Shown: in pieces, positions 54,252 to 63,673 of the stretch | Numbering within the stretch: the stretch's first letter is position 1 | How the letters are laid out: each line of letters starts with the position of its first letter | Origin: Cellvibrionaceae bacterium | GTDB taxonomy: Bacteria; Pseudomonadota; Gammaproteobacteria; Pseudomonadales; Cellvibrionaceae | Length of the DNA: 64,000 bases | Assembly (NCBI GenBank): GCA_021151695.1 | Contig: JAGKWU010000011.1 | Location: 76,400-140,399 of the forward strand | Reading direction: 5' to 3' | Notes under the pieces: model-generated | Database searches by the model: none | Told to the model about the DNA's origin: nothing | Seen by the model: the letters and a program-made list of their open reading frames with translations, nothing else | Translations under genes and position numbers: made by a program

Positions 54252-55562
54252 TTAGAAACGGTATGCGAGGTTGAGCCCCGTTATATTCTCATCGTACTTA
54301 CGTGATCTTGCACTTGTGCCATCGCGCTTTTCAAATTCCTGATAAATCCGCAGGCTTAGGTCATTATGAAATTCATAACCAAATGAGAGCTTGGCATTGT
54401 CAGACTTATAAGAACTCAAGCCACTATTTGCAGCAAACTTTTTATCATGATGGCTCAGGGACAAACCAAGGGTCGCTTCCCGTACAAATTTGTAACTGAA
54501 GCCCGCAGTTACACTGGAGTTGTGGCCATCCTCTTGAATAACCTTATAGTCCTCACGGCCACTGGAGCCGCCGAGTGTAAGCGTACAACGTGCGCACACA
54601 CCGCGATAAAGCCAGGACAATTCAAGCTTACTGAGTGTCATCAAATCGATATTCTTGCTATTGCCCGATAAGCCACCACTCCCCAAACCCAGACTATTAC
54701 CGTCACCTACAGACGAGTTACTAATCGTTTGACTGGCAATCGCTTTAAACGTATTGATACCGGTATCGTAAGAAGTTTCGATACGGTATGAAGGCTTGCT
54801 ATAAGTGTCCTTTTGGGATTCAGGCTTGGCGCTATCCTGCCCCACTTGAACCATATAGGAAAAATGATTGAGATTAGCGGAGTAACGAGCCATAAGACTC
54901 TTGTATTCGTAATCCGCCGCAGGGAAAGCATCAAAGGAGGTTTTATTTTGCTGATAGATTAATTGCAGCTCATCCACCTTACTGATGGTGCGCACCCAGG
55001 CTACCTCGCCACCGCTTTGATTGGATTTTTTATCCTTGTTTTCACGATAGGTAACGTCTGACCAGTAGCCGCGCAGCAATAATAAATCCGCATCGGTGAA
55101 GTGCCACTTAACCATGGGTTGCGCGGTGACTATGTCGCGCTGGTCGCGGTTAGTAGTCAAATCCACAGCGTCAGGAGTACCGAGAACAGAGCGACGGGAA
55201 TGTGATAACAGCAGATTTACCGGCTGATAGGGATTACCCAGAGTTAGCGAGCTTGAGCCTTCGAGATAAGAATAATCCGGCTGACTATCCTTATCGAACA
55301 TCATCTTATAGGCATCGTATGCAGTGCCAAACATCAACCAGTCATTGGCATAGCCTGCATTCACACCTAAATTATAAATTTCCTGTTGCTCGCTGATTTT
55401 ATCTTCATCAAGTTCCTGCTTGGTCGCATTGTCCGTGTACTCCGTTGTCGCGTTGATCTCCGCGGAAAGGTGGTTGTGATTACCACCAGACTGCTGCGCC
55501 ATTACACCGCTGGCTGGAACGAAGATCAAAAGCGGCAACCATTTTATGTGATTTGATTTCAT
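54252..55562 (-). CDS. Outer-membrane beta-barrel protein of the PEP-CTERM/XrtA system
   Basis: The 436-residue protein has a signal peptide (IKWLPLLIFVPASGVMAQQ) and then alternating aromatic/polar strands typical of a beta barrel of about 14-18 strands. It ends in LNLAYRF with the aromatic C-terminal residue used by the BAM machinery. It matches the TIGR03016-type family tied to XrtA loci and may be the outer-membrane partner of PrsT or of the Wza-like protein (inference). The ATG at 55562 precedes the signal peptide; the longer frame overlaps the kinase-like gene. Confidence 0.88.
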   Translation of the reverse strand: MKSNHIKWLPLLIFVPASGVMAQQSGGNHNHLSAEINATTEYTDNATKQELDEDKISEQQEIYNLGVNAGYANDWLMFGTAYDAYKMMFDKDSQPDYSYLEGSSSLTLGNPYQPVNLLLSHSRRSVLGTPDAVDLTTNRDQRDIVTAQPMVKWHFTDADLLLLRGYWSDVTYRENKDKKSNQSGGEVAWVRTISKVDELQLIYQQNKTSFDAFPAADYEYKSLMARYSANLNHFSYMVQVGQDSAKPESQKDTYSKPSYRIETSYDTGINTFKAIASQTISNSSVGDGNSLGLGSGGLSGNSKNIDLMTLSKLELSWLYRGVCARCTLTLGGSSGREDYKVIQEDGHNSSVTAGFSYKFVREATLGLSLSHHDKKFAANSGLSSYKSDNAKLSFGYEFHNDLSLRIYQEFEKRDGTSARSRKYDENITGLNLAYRF

Positions 55563-55575
55563 TCCCGCCTCCTGC

Positions 55576-56364
55576 TTAGTTGTTGAATACCAGGCCCGCA
55601 AATTTTTCTTTGCCTACTGCATCTATGGCTGCCAACACTTCATCCGTCACCGCTTTACCAAAAGGCACCACTAACACGGCGTGATCACAATACTGGGCGA
55701 GAATACGCGCTTCGGTAGACTGTTGAATTGAGGGCGCATCCAGCACAATAAAACGATCGGGATAACGGTTTTTTATTTCCTGTACCAGCACTTCCATGCG
55801 TTTGGAGTTAAAAAATTCTGCGGCTGACTCGCTAGTGCCACCCGATGGAATTACCCGCAAGCGCTCGATACCACTGGGATAAATAATGCGCTTTAATTGG
55901 ATGTTGTAGTCGGTGAGATATTGCGTAAGCCCCAACTCCACTGGCGTCACTATGTAGCGTTCAGCCGAAGTACCGTAGGGATTACAGTCCACATAAAGTG
56001 CGGTTTTATGCTGATCCAGTGCAAAAGTTGCTGCGAGATTAAAACCGAAAAAGCTGGAGCCACCTTCACTGCTCACCGAAGCCACCAATACGACTATGTT
56101 GTCGGATTTACTTTTTTGCAACAGCTTGATGCGGACTTCACGAAAAGCGTTGAGCAATTCGCGCTGGCGCATGCCGGCGAACACCACTTTCTTTTCGTAA
56201 AGTTCTTCCTGGGTCCAGAGCGCTGGCAGCGCCATGTTTTTAATTTGTTCGCGCTTGCGATGCTCAAGCACAGCGGTTTTTACCAGGCTATCGGATGACT
56301 CTGTAAGGCCGTCGTCGAGGGTTTCAATTAACTGCTTCAGACTGTTCTCTTTGGATTTGTCCAA
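55576..56364 (-). CDS. BY-kinase-like ATPase with degenerate Walker A (XrtA-associated)
   Basis: The 262-residue cytoplasmic protein of the CpsD/BY-kinase family (TIGR03018-type) has an N-terminal helical part and a P-loop domain from about residue 90. Walker A' (ALYVDCNPYG) and Walker B (FIVLDAPS) are recognisable. Walker A reads SVSSEGGSSFF where GxxGxGK(S/T) is expected, so the invariant Lys is missing. The protein also ends at AGLVFNN, without the C-terminal tyrosine cluster used for autophosphorylation. It is likely a pseudokinase or scaffold for the Wzz-like protein, six bases upstream. Confidence 0.85.
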   Translation of the reverse strand: MDKSKENSLKQLIETLDDGLTESSDSLVKTAVLEHRKREQIKNMALPALWTQEELYEKKVVFAGMRQRELLNAFREVRIKLLQKSKSDNIVVLVASVSSEGGSSFFGFNLAATFALDQHKTALYVDCNPYGTSAERYIVTPVELGLTQYLTDYNIQLKRIIYPSGIERLRVIPSGGTSESAAEFFNSKRMEVLVQEIKNRYPDRFIVLDAPSIQQSTEARILAQYCDHAVLVVPFGKAVTDEVLAAIDAVGKEKFAGLVFNN

Positions 56365-56369
56365 TTTTC

Positions 56370-57884
56370 TTACCCCTTAACCACTTGCCAGTAAATGGCG
56401 CCCAGGAAATACACCGCCATGGCGACAAAGGTGACCACCAAAATGGCGACCATATCTTTTTTGAGCAGACGCTCACCCAAAGGTGAGTGATAGTGTGGAA
56501 TCACACCCAGCATTTCAATATCGGCAGGCAATTGCTTTTGCAGTACGCGCGCAGAACGCAAATGCGGATCAAACATCACATAAGCCACCAGCAGCGCAAG
56601 TGGCAACAGCAAACCAAGCAATGGACCAGCAATCATGAAATGAATAAAACTCAAACCGGAGGGCTTAATCGGGAAAGTCGCCGGCTCCTGTATGCGATAG
56701 CTCACACCCTGGCCTTCGATATCCAACGTCATGGACAAACGCGCCGCCTCTTTGCGCTGCAACATTTCCTCGTAGGTTTTGCGAATAACATTGTAGTCGC
56801 GCGTTAGCTCGGAGAATTGTGCCTGATTGGATGCAACGCGCTCGGCGCGGTCATGTTCCTGTTCCTGCAGGCCTACCAGAGATTCCATACGACGCTTTTG
56901 TGAACGCAATTCCAGCTCGGCGTTTGATAGCTGCTTACGCAACTCCTCGTAAAGCGGATTTTCCACTTTTTCCGAATTGGTGAACACCTCACCAGACGCC
57001 TGCAATTTGTTGATGGAACCATCCAGCTCTGCAATTTGTGAGCGCAGAGAGACAATATCCGGATAGCCTTCCTGATAGGTAAGCAAAAGGTGTTCAAGCT
57101 GGGTGTTCAATGCGAGGCGACGCTGCTTTAACTCATCCACCTGGCCTTTGGCGTGTTGGTACTGGCCTTCGCTACCCAATTGCTGGCGCAAAGTATTTAC
57201 ACGTGCCTGGGATTCTTCGATAGTGATTTTCAGACTTTCAATATCATTGCGGAGCTGGTTGATACGGCCCGCTACGGAAGCCTCGTTGCCATCCACATTT
57301 TGTGAGTTGAATTCTTTGAGTTTTTCTTCGGCGAGTTCCAACTGGTGCTTATAGGATTGCACCTGAGCATCGATAAAGTTGTAGGCCCCAAGACTCTCGT
57401 CGCGCTTTTTCTTCTCGGTATCAGCGATAAAGACGTTGACGATGCTATTGAGCATCTCGAAGGATTTATCAGGGTCATTGGCCGTATAAGTCACACGAAA
57501 GCTGTTACTTTTTTCGGATTTGACCAACAGCGCCGCACGGATGGTTTTGATGATGGATTCCTGCTGTTCTGGCAAGGTGTCCTTGGTGATCATACCGCGC
57601 TCGCGCGCAGCGGCTTCAAGAATCCGGCGTGTATAGATGGTATCGCGCGCCTGCTCGGAGCGATCAAGCTTGGTTACCTCTGCCTGGCCTTTCATCAGCG
57701 GCTCAATAATATTGGTGATATCCGCAAACAACATCGCATTGGTGGAGTAACTTTTGGGCCAAAGTGCGCCCAACGCCAAGATCGCAAAGCTAAGGCCGAT
57801 TAACAGCGCCACCACCCAAAAACGAAAACGGATCAGCTCAGCCTTGAGCGCCCAAATCAAATCTTTTAAATAAACCGTATCCAT
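56370..57884 (-). CDS. Wzz-like chain-length protein of the XrtA system
   Basis: The 504-residue protein has two membrane helices (about 22-42 and 478-500) and a long periplasmic coiled-coil region (about 160-400) with the PCP/Wzz organisation. TIGR03007-type proteins of the XrtA system look like this. It sets polymer length and forms the envelope-spanning complex with the Wza-like protein. No kinase domain is fused to it, which makes the separate, degenerate kinase gene next to it notable. Confidence 0.92.
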   Translation of the reverse strand: MDTVYLKDLIWALKAELIRFRFWVVALLIGLSFAILALGALWPKSYSTNAMLFADITNIIEPLMKGQAEVTKLDRSEQARDTIYTRRILEAAARERGMITKDTLPEQQESIIKTIRAALLVKSEKSNSFRVTYTANDPDKSFEMLNSIVNVFIADTEKKKRDESLGAYNFIDAQVQSYKHQLELAEEKLKEFNSQNVDGNEASVAGRINQLRNDIESLKITIEESQARVNTLRQQLGSEGQYQHAKGQVDELKQRRLALNTQLEHLLLTYQEGYPDIVSLRSQIAELDGSINKLQASGEVFTNSEKVENPLYEELRKQLSNAELELRSQKRRMESLVGLQEQEHDRAERVASNQAQFSELTRDYNVIRKTYEEMLQRKEAARLSMTLDIEGQGVSYRIQEPATFPIKPSGLSFIHFMIAGPLLGLLLPLALLVAYVMFDPHLRSARVLQKQLPADIEMLGVIPHYHSPLGERLLKKDMVAILVVTFVAMAVYFLGAIYWQVVKG

Positions 57885-57938
57885 GAAATCTCTCTAACTA
57901 AAAGGGGAACGCTATTAACTAACAGGAAAGGCTATTCA

Positions 57939-58553
57939 TTAAAAAGAACGTTCAGGAACCGACACTATATCGGAGGGCTGCAGCTGGTAGTTGGTATCCA
58001 CATTGCCCTTTTCGATGAGATCGCTCAGGTAAATTGGAAACACTTTGGTCTCGTTGTTCACTTTGCGATAAAGCTTGGCTTTGTTAGCCGAGGCAAATTC
58101 ATTGGGACCACCAGCGAGCAGCACCAGATCCAGCACCGTCATGCCCTCGCGGTAGGGAATGGATTGCGGGCTGTGCACTGCGCCAGTGATACGCACACGG
58201 CGCTGGAAGTCGGCGCTGCTTGGATTGGACACTATAACAGTGACCTGCGGGCTGCGCACATAGTTGGTCAAGCCGGCAACTATGTTGGCGGAAAGCTGTT
58301 CAGTCGTGAGGTTGGCGGCCATGATGTCACCCACCAGCGGCAGGGAAATCTTGCCATCGGGACGCACAGGTACAGAGGTTGAGAGTTCGGGGTTGCGCCA
58401 GACGTTGATCTGTAAGGCATCGCCCACGCCAATGCGGTACTCGCTGAGAACGCCCTGATCGGTAATCGGCGGTGCAGTTACCTTTTTAGAGCCGCTACAG
58501 GCAGCCATCAGCACTGCCACCACTAACATACTCAGCCACGCAAATTTCTTCAT
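57939..58553 (-). CDS. Wza-like exopolysaccharide export lipoprotein
   Basis: The 204-residue lipoprotein (lipobox LMAAC) has the poly-export domain (about 40-130; YRIGVGDALQINVWRNPELS) and a following SLBB-like domain (about 130-200; LDLVLLAGGPNEFAS). It is TIGR03027-like, the short periplasmic export protein of XrtA systems. It is much shorter than E. coli Wza (379), so it lacks the helical barrel through the outer membrane and probably needs a separate outer-membrane partner, such as the barrel encoded at 54252. Confidence 0.92.
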   Translation of the reverse strand: MKKFAWLSMLVVAVLMAACSGSKKVTAPPITDQGVLSEYRIGVGDALQINVWRNPELSTSVPVRPDGKISLPLVGDIMAANLTTEQLSANIVAGLTNYVRSPQVTVIVSNPSSADFQRRVRITGAVHSPQSIPYREGMTVLDLVLLAGGPNEFASANKAKLYRKVNNETKVFPIYLSDLIEKGNVDTNYQLQPSDIVSVPERSF

Positions 58554-58581
58554 ACATCCTGCTCCTTAAATTGTGCGGCCC

Positions 58582-60000
58582 TTAGTGGACGCCTTTGCCC
58601 AAGAGAATAATTTCTACCGTCTGGATCATGATCAGCATATCCATCAGGAAGCTGTGGTTTTTGGTGTAGTAGAGATCGTACTGCAATTTGTTTTTGGCAT
58701 CTTCGACCGAGGCGCCATAGGGATACTTGAGCTGGGCCCAGCCCATCAATCCAGGCTGCACTTTGTGGCGCGTATCGTAAAAAGGAATTTGCTGCGCTAG
58801 ATCTGTCACAAACTCGGGACGCTCGGGACGCGGCCCCACAAAGCTCATGGAGCCAGCGAGCACGTTGTATAACTGGGGAAGCTCATCCAGGCGGGTATTG
58901 CGGATAAAGGCGCCTACACGAGTCACTCGGGAATCGTTCTTCTGCGCCCAGACAGCGCCATTTTTCTCGGCGTCCTGGCGCATACTGCGGAACTTGTAGA
59001 TACGGAACTGGCGGCCATTCAAGCCCACCCGCACCTGGTGGTAAAGCGCCGGGCCGCGACTCTCCAATTTAACCGCGATTGCAGTCAACAACATAAAAGG
59101 CCAAAGCACCAAAAAGAACAGGCCAGCCAAGGCAACGTCAAACATGCGCTTGGCGATCATGCGGCGACGGGAATATTTAAAGCCGTCAGAATAAAGCATC
59201 CAACTGGGCTGCAGGAGCGTGATATCGATTTTGCCCAGCTCGCGCTCGAAGAAACTCAGGGCATCGCAGGAGGGCACGCCAGCCAGTTTGCAATCGAGGA
59301 ATTCATTGAGCGGGAAAGCAGCGGCGCCTTCGGAGCGGCGACGCTCATCGGGGGCGACCACTATCTCGGAGATATGATTGCGTTTGACGAAGTCCAGCCA
59401 GTCCGATGGCAGGGGCAATACCATGCGCTCATCCACCACCACAGTTTCATTGGCATTGGGCACACAGCCCACCACATCTACACCCAACACATTTTTTTCG
59501 GGAATGAGTTCGTCCAGTAGTTTGCGCGCACGATTGCCCGCACCAAAAATCACCACACGGCGCTTGAGCTTGGCGGTATCCACCACCAGCATAAAAAACA
59601 CGCGGGCGATAACGACCAACACACTACTAAAAATAACGCCCCAGAAAATCAGCCCCTGATGGATAAGCTCGCGCGGGGTGACAAGACTAAGAAAATAGAG
59701 GCTGAGGCTGCCTAGAAAAAAGAAACTGACTACAGTGCGCAACACCATGCTACGGAAGCCTTCGCGCACCATGGCCATATAGACCCCCATGGACAAGGTA
59801 CAGCAGCTCAATATGAGGGAAAACACCAAGGCCGATGGCCATTCGAATTCAACCATGTGCCACGCAGGCTCAGGTTGACCAACAGACTGGATAAAACTCA
59901 GCGCAAGCCAAGCAGCCAAGGCCAGTAGAAACGCTTCGGCTATGCCTAAAAACAGATAGGGAAGATGCACATAGTGCTTATTGAGACGAATGTACGACAA
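58582..60000 (-). CDS. Initiating sugar transferase (XrtA-associated, polyisoprenyl-phosphate)
   Basis: The 472-residue protein has four N-terminal membrane helices, a CoA-binding-like Rossmann region (about 140-240, VVIFGAGNRARKLLDEL), and a C-terminal bacterial sugar transferase domain. That domain has the re-entrant helix and the motifs KRMFDVALAGLFFLVLW, GLNGRQFRIYKFRSM, RNTRLDELPQLYNVLAG and GPRPERPEF. It loads the first sugar-phosphate onto undecaprenyl phosphate. The chosen start is the TTG at 60000, with AAGGA seven bases upstream; the frame extends to 60111 but crosses the promoter. It is the first gene of the leftward operon. Confidence 0.9.
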   Translation of the reverse strand: MSYIRLNKHYVHLPYLFLGIAEAFLLALAAWLALSFIQSVGQPEPAWHMVEFEWPSALVFSLILSCCTLSMGVYMAMVREGFRSMVLRTVVSFFFLGSLSLYFLSLVTPRELIHQGLIFWGVIFSSVLVVIARVFFMLVVDTAKLKRRVVIFGAGNRARKLLDELIPEKNVLGVDVVGCVPNANETVVVDERMVLPLPSDWLDFVKRNHISEIVVAPDERRRSEGAAAFPLNEFLDCKLAGVPSCDALSFFERELGKIDITLLQPSWMLYSDGFKYSRRRMIAKRMFDVALAGLFFLVLWPFMLLTAIAVKLESRGPALYHQVRVGLNGRQFRIYKFRSMRQDAEKNGAVWAQKNDSRVTRVGAFIRNTRLDELPQLYNVLAGSMSFVGPRPERPEFVTDLAQQIPFYDTRHKVQPGLMGWAQLKYPYGASVEDAKNKLQYDLYYTKNHSFLMDMLIMIQTVEIILLGKGVH

Positions 60001-60057
60001 ACCCGGTTCCTTCACGTAGCACAAATGGTAGACAGCGCTCGCTGTAACGAGCCGCGC

Positions 60058-60063
60058 ATTATA
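60058..60063 (-). promoter_or_regulatory. -10 box of the leftward exopolysaccharide operon
   Basis: The minus strand has TATAAT followed by GCGCGG, 58 bases upstream of the TTG start at 60000. No good -35 match is seen, so the promoter may need an activator. Confidence 0.55.
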
Positions 60064-60233
60064 GCGGCTTTTATGACAAATACTCGACCATTCACGGCGT
60101 AAATCTGTCACTTAATTACCTGTTGGTCGGTTTCAGGGGCCGAACAGCAATTTTCCAGCGTTTTTTTCGAATTGGGGCGCTAATTGTGATAACTTAGCGC
60201 GCCTCTGGACACCGACTGCTAAGGAAATTATTC

Positions 60234-61508
60234 ATGTTCGCCAGCAATCCCACCATTTGTATCATCGGCTTAGGCTATGTGGGCCTGCCGCTAGCCGTCG
60301 AATTCGGCAAAAAGGTTAAGACCATAGGTTTTGACATCAACCAGACCCGTATCCATGCCCTGCGCGAAGGCGTAGACCACACACTGGAACTGGATTCCAA
60401 CGAGCTGGCCGAAGCCGCTCAATTAACCTACACCACCAGCGAAGCCGATATCAAAGGTGCGGACGTTTACATAGTCACAGTGCCAACCCCTATCAACGAT
60501 AGCAAACAGCCCGATCTCACTCCGCTGGAAAAAGCCTCGGCCCTGCTCGCTCGCGTGATCAGCAAAAACGCCATAGTCGTGTTCGAATCCACCGTATACC
60601 CTGGATGCACAGAAGAGATCTGCGTACCTATTATTGAGCAAGGCTCAGGCCTGGCATTCAACAAAGACTTCTACGCTGGCTACAGTCCCGAGCGTATCAA
60701 CCCGGGCGACAAGCAACACCGCGTGCACAACATTACCAAAATCACCTCCGGCTCCACGCCAGAAGTGGCTGAATATGTAGACCAGCTGTACCGCAAAATC
60801 GTGGTCGTCGGCACCCACAAAGCCAGCAGCATCAAAGTGGCTGAGGCCGCCAAAGTGATCGAGAACACCCAGCGCGATATCAACATCGCCCTGATCAACG
60901 AGCTGGCCCTGATTTTCAAACGCCTGAATATAGATACCCTGGAAGTTCTGGAAGCCGCCGGCACCAAGTGGAACTTCCTGCCCTTCCGCCCGGGTCTGGT
61001 GGGCGGCCATTGCATCAGTGTTGATCCTTACTACCTGACCCATAAAGCCCAGCAAGTCGGTTACAACCCCGAAGTGATTCTTGCCGGCCGTCGCATCAAC
61101 GACAACATGGGCAATTTTATTGCTGATTCCGTTGTAAAGATGATGACCCAGCGCAAAACCCACGTGGTGGACTCCAAGATCCTCATCATGGGCCTGACCT
61201 TTAAAGAGAACTGCCCCGACCTGCGCAACACACGCGTCATCGACATCATCAACGAACTGAAAACCTATCACGCCAATGTGAGCGTGTTTGACCCCTGGGC
61301 CGACAAAGCCGAAGCGCAACACGAATACGGCCTCGATCTGATCGACAGTCCCGAAGCCGGCGCCTACGACGCTATCATTCTCTGTGTGGGCCACGAGAAA
61401 TTCCGCAGCATGGGCGCCGAAGCCATTCGCAAGCTGGGCACACCCAACCATGTACTCTTCGACGTAAAACACATACTGCCCAAAGAAGCAGTTGATGCGC
61501 GCCTCTAA
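60234..61508 (+). CDS. UDP-sugar 6-dehydrogenase (TviB/WbpO type)
   Basis: The 424-residue NAD-dependent enzyme oxidises C6 of a UDP-hexose or UDP-N-acetylhexosamine to the uronic acid. N-terminal Rossmann motif GLGYVGLPLAVEF; middle segments PTPIN, FESTVYPG and GYSPERINPGDK; catalytic Cys in GGHCISVDPYY; C-terminal Rossmann-like KILIMGLTFKENCPDLRNTR. PGDKQHRVHNITKITSG is more like the UDP-GalNAc/GlcNAc dehydrogenase branch than UDP-glucose dehydrogenase, but specificity is not certain. It is the first gene of a short rightward unit divergent from the leftward operon. Confidence 0.9.
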   Translation: MFASNPTICIIGLGYVGLPLAVEFGKKVKTIGFDINQTRIHALREGVDHTLELDSNELAEAAQLTYTTSEADIKGADVYIVTVPTPINDSKQPDLTPLEKASALLARVISKNAIVVFESTVYPGCTEEICVPIIEQGSGLAFNKDFYAGYSPERINPGDKQHRVHNITKITSGSTPEVAEYVDQLYRKIVVVGTHKASSIKVAEAAKVIENTQRDINIALINELALIFKRLNIDTLEVLEAAGTKWNFLPFRPGLVGGHCISVDPYYLTHKAQQVGYNPEVILAGRRINDNMGNFIADSVVKMMTQRKTHVVDSKILIMGLTFKENCPDLRNTRVIDIINELKTYHANVSVFDPWADKAEAQHEYGLDLIDSPEAGAYDAIILCVGHEKFRSMGAEAIRKLGTPNHVLFDVKHILPKEAVDARL

Positions 61509-61540
61509 GCCGCAGGTACATTATTGTTAAAGGAACATCC

Positions 61541-62548
61541 ATGAAAGTTTTAGTAACAGGCACCGCCGGCTTTATCGGCTCCACCCTCGCCAAGCGTCTG
61601 CTCGCACGCGGCGATGAAGTCGTCGGCATCGACAACCTCAACGATTACTATGATGTGCAGATCAAAAAAGATCGCCTCGCACATCTGACTTCCAACAGCG
61701 CCTTCACTGACATTCGTTGCAACCTGGAAGACAAAGCGGCTATCGACAATGTATTTAAAACCCACAAGCCCGATCGCGTCGTCAACCTGGCCGCGCAAGC
61801 TGGCGTGCGCTACTCGCTGGAAAATCCGCAAGCCTATATTGATGCGAATATCACCGGCTTTTTGAATATCCTCGAAGGTTGTCGCCACTTCGGCACTGAG
61901 AACCTGGTGTACGCATCAAGCAGCTCCGTGTACGGCGCCAACACCAATATGCCCTTCTCAGTTCACAATAATGTGGACCACCCGGTGAGCCTTTACGCCG
62001 CCAGTAAAAAAGCCAATGAATTGATGGCGCACACCTACAGCCATTTATTCAACATACCAACGACCGGCTTGCGCTTCTTTACCGTGTATGGCCCTTGGGG
62101 TCGCCCAGACATGGCACTGTTTATTTTCACCAAGAAAATTCTCGCCGGTGAACCCATCGATGTATTCAACTACGGCAACCACCGCCGTGATTTCACCTAC
62201 ATCGACGACATCGTAGAAGGCGTAATTCGCACCCTCGATCACGTTGCGCCGCGCAATCCTGAGTGGAGTGGCGACAAGCCAGATCCAGCCACTTCAAAAG
62301 CGCCTTTCCGCATTTACAACATAGGCTCCAACAACCCCGTTGAACTGCTGCGCTATATCGAAGTACTGGAAGATTGCCTGGGCAAAAAAGCCATCAAAAA
62401 CCTGCTGCCACTGCAAGCCGGCGATGTGCCCGACACCTATGCCAATGTGGATGCACTGATGGAAGATGTGGACTACAAACCCACTACACCAGTAGAAGTT
62501 GGTATCGAAAACTTTGTGAAGTGGTATCGCGATTACTACAAGGTCTAA
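61541..62548 (+). CDS. UDP-sugar 4-epimerase (UDP-glucuronate epimerase-like)
   Basis: The 335-residue SDR enzyme has VTGTAGFIGS (NAD-binding), YASSSSVYG, the catalytic YAASKKANE (Tyr and Lys), RFFTVYGPWGRPDMAL and a NYGNHRRDFTYIDD segment that marks the UDP-glucuronate 4-epimerase/GAE branch. It would supply the C4 epimer of the uronic acid made by the neighbouring dehydrogenase. Gap to that gene is 32 bp, with AAAGGA before the ATG, so they are co-transcribed. Confidence 0.9.
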   Translation: MKVLVTGTAGFIGSTLAKRLLARGDEVVGIDNLNDYYDVQIKKDRLAHLTSNSAFTDIRCNLEDKAAIDNVFKTHKPDRVVNLAAQAGVRYSLENPQAYIDANITGFLNILEGCRHFGTENLVYASSSSVYGANTNMPFSVHNNVDHPVSLYAASKKANELMAHTYSHLFNIPTTGLRFFTVYGPWGRPDMALFIFTKKILAGEPIDVFNYGNHRRDFTYIDDIVEGVIRTLDHVAPRNPEWSGDKPDPATSKAPFRIYNIGSNNPVELLRYIEVLEDCLGKKAIKNLLPLQAGDVPDTYANVDALMEDVDYKPTTPVEVGIENFVKWYRDYYKV

Positions 62549-62606
62549 ATACTAGGTTTAAGTTGAATGCGCACAAGTGTAATTGTTTGTGCCGTACTCT
62601 CTACAA

Positions 62607-62693
62607 CGTCATCCTCGCGTAGCGGGGATCCAGTTCTTGCTGTTGCTGTTAATTTCAAAAACAAAGCTGGATCCCCGCTACGCGAGGATGACG
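62607..62693. repeat. Perfect 27-bp inverted repeat, dispersed-repeat type
   Basis: Arms at 62607-62633 and 62667-62693 are perfect reverse complements (beginning CGTCATCCTCGCGTAGCGGG) and are separated by a 33-base AT-rich loop. The arm resembles the widespread GTCATTCCCGCG-type repeats found in many proteobacterial genomes, for example dRS3-like elements in Neisseria. It may be a non-autonomous mobile repeat, and its long hairpin could also end transcription after the epimerase gene. Confidence 0.85.
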
Positions 62694-62743
62694 ACTCCCT
62701 ACTTAACTAGCGACTAGTCACTAACGACTTATCAGGGACTCGC

Positions 62744-63649
62744 ATGCAAGTAAATGCCATCACCCACGCCATGACTGTCGACGTAGAAGACTACTTCCAC
62801 GTTGCTGCTTTTAACAAAGTTATCAAACCGGAAGATTGGGAAAACTGGCCTTGTCGCGTCGAGCAAAACACCCATCGCTTGCTGCAATTATTCGACGACG
62901 CCAATATCAAGATCACGTTTTTCATTTTGGGCTGGGTAGCAGAGCGCTATCCTGATCTGGTCAAAACCATTCGCACCCAAGGCCACGAGATAGCCTCACA
63001 CGGCTACAGCCACCAGCTGATCTACAAACAAGACCCGCAAATCTTTCGCGCTGAAACCGCCAAATCCAAACAAATCCTCGAAGATCTGGGCCAACAACCC
63101 GTTACCGGCTATCGCGCCGCTAGCTACTCCATTACCCGTAAATCTTTATGGGCATTAGACACACTCGCAGAGCTTGGCTTTACCTGGGACTCCAGCATCT
63201 TCCCCACGCGCCACGACAACTACGGCATCCCCGGCAGCCCGGAAGAGCCTTATAAAATCATCACCACCAACGGCGCTGTGCTGACCGAATTCCCGCTCAC
63301 CACCGCCAAAGTATTTGGCCAAGCCGTACCTGCAGCCGGCGGCGGCTACTTCCGCCAATACCCTTACGCGCTGTCACGCTGGTTATTCGACCGCGCCAGC
63401 CTCAACCAAAGCAAGCCGCAAATTTTTTACCTGCACCCCTGGGAGATTGATCCAGACCAACCACGCGTCCCCAACGCAAGCTGGTTCAGCAACTTCCGCC
63501 ACTACACCAACTTAAAACGCTGCCTGCCGCGTCTGGAACGCATGATCGACGACTTTCAATTCGGCACCATCAGCCAAAGCCTGGGCTCAGTCGCCATCAC
63601 CAAAACACTGAACATCACTGACTTGTTTACAGATCAAGCAACCGCATAA
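62744..63649 (+). CDS. Polysaccharide deacetylase of the XrtA system
   Basis: The 301-residue NodB-fold enzyme begins with MTVDVEDYFHVAAFNK, typical of the TIGR03006-type deacetylase tied to XrtA loci. It has FFILGWVAERYPDL, EIASHGYSHQLI (metal His pair), GYRAASYSITRK, FYLHPWEIDPDQPR and a DUF3473-like C-terminal segment. It should deacetylate the exopolysaccharide. It is told from the other CE4 enzyme in the locus (31730-32719) by this N-terminus. It is separated from the epimerase gene by the inverted repeat, so it may have its own promoter. Confidence 0.92.
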   Translation: MQVNAITHAMTVDVEDYFHVAAFNKVIKPEDWENWPCRVEQNTHRLLQLFDDANIKITFFILGWVAERYPDLVKTIRTQGHEIASHGYSHQLIYKQDPQIFRAETAKSKQILEDLGQQPVTGYRAASYSITRKSLWALDTLAELGFTWDSSIFPTRHDNYGIPGSPEEPYKIITTNGAVLTEFPLTTAKVFGQAVPAAGGGYFRQYPYALSRWLFDRASLNQSKPQIFYLHPWEIDPDQPRVPNASWFSNFRHYTNLKRCLPRLERMIDDFQFGTISQSLGSVAITKTLNITDLFTDQATA

Positions 63650-63673
63650 ATTGGGCAAATCGAATAGACGCGA

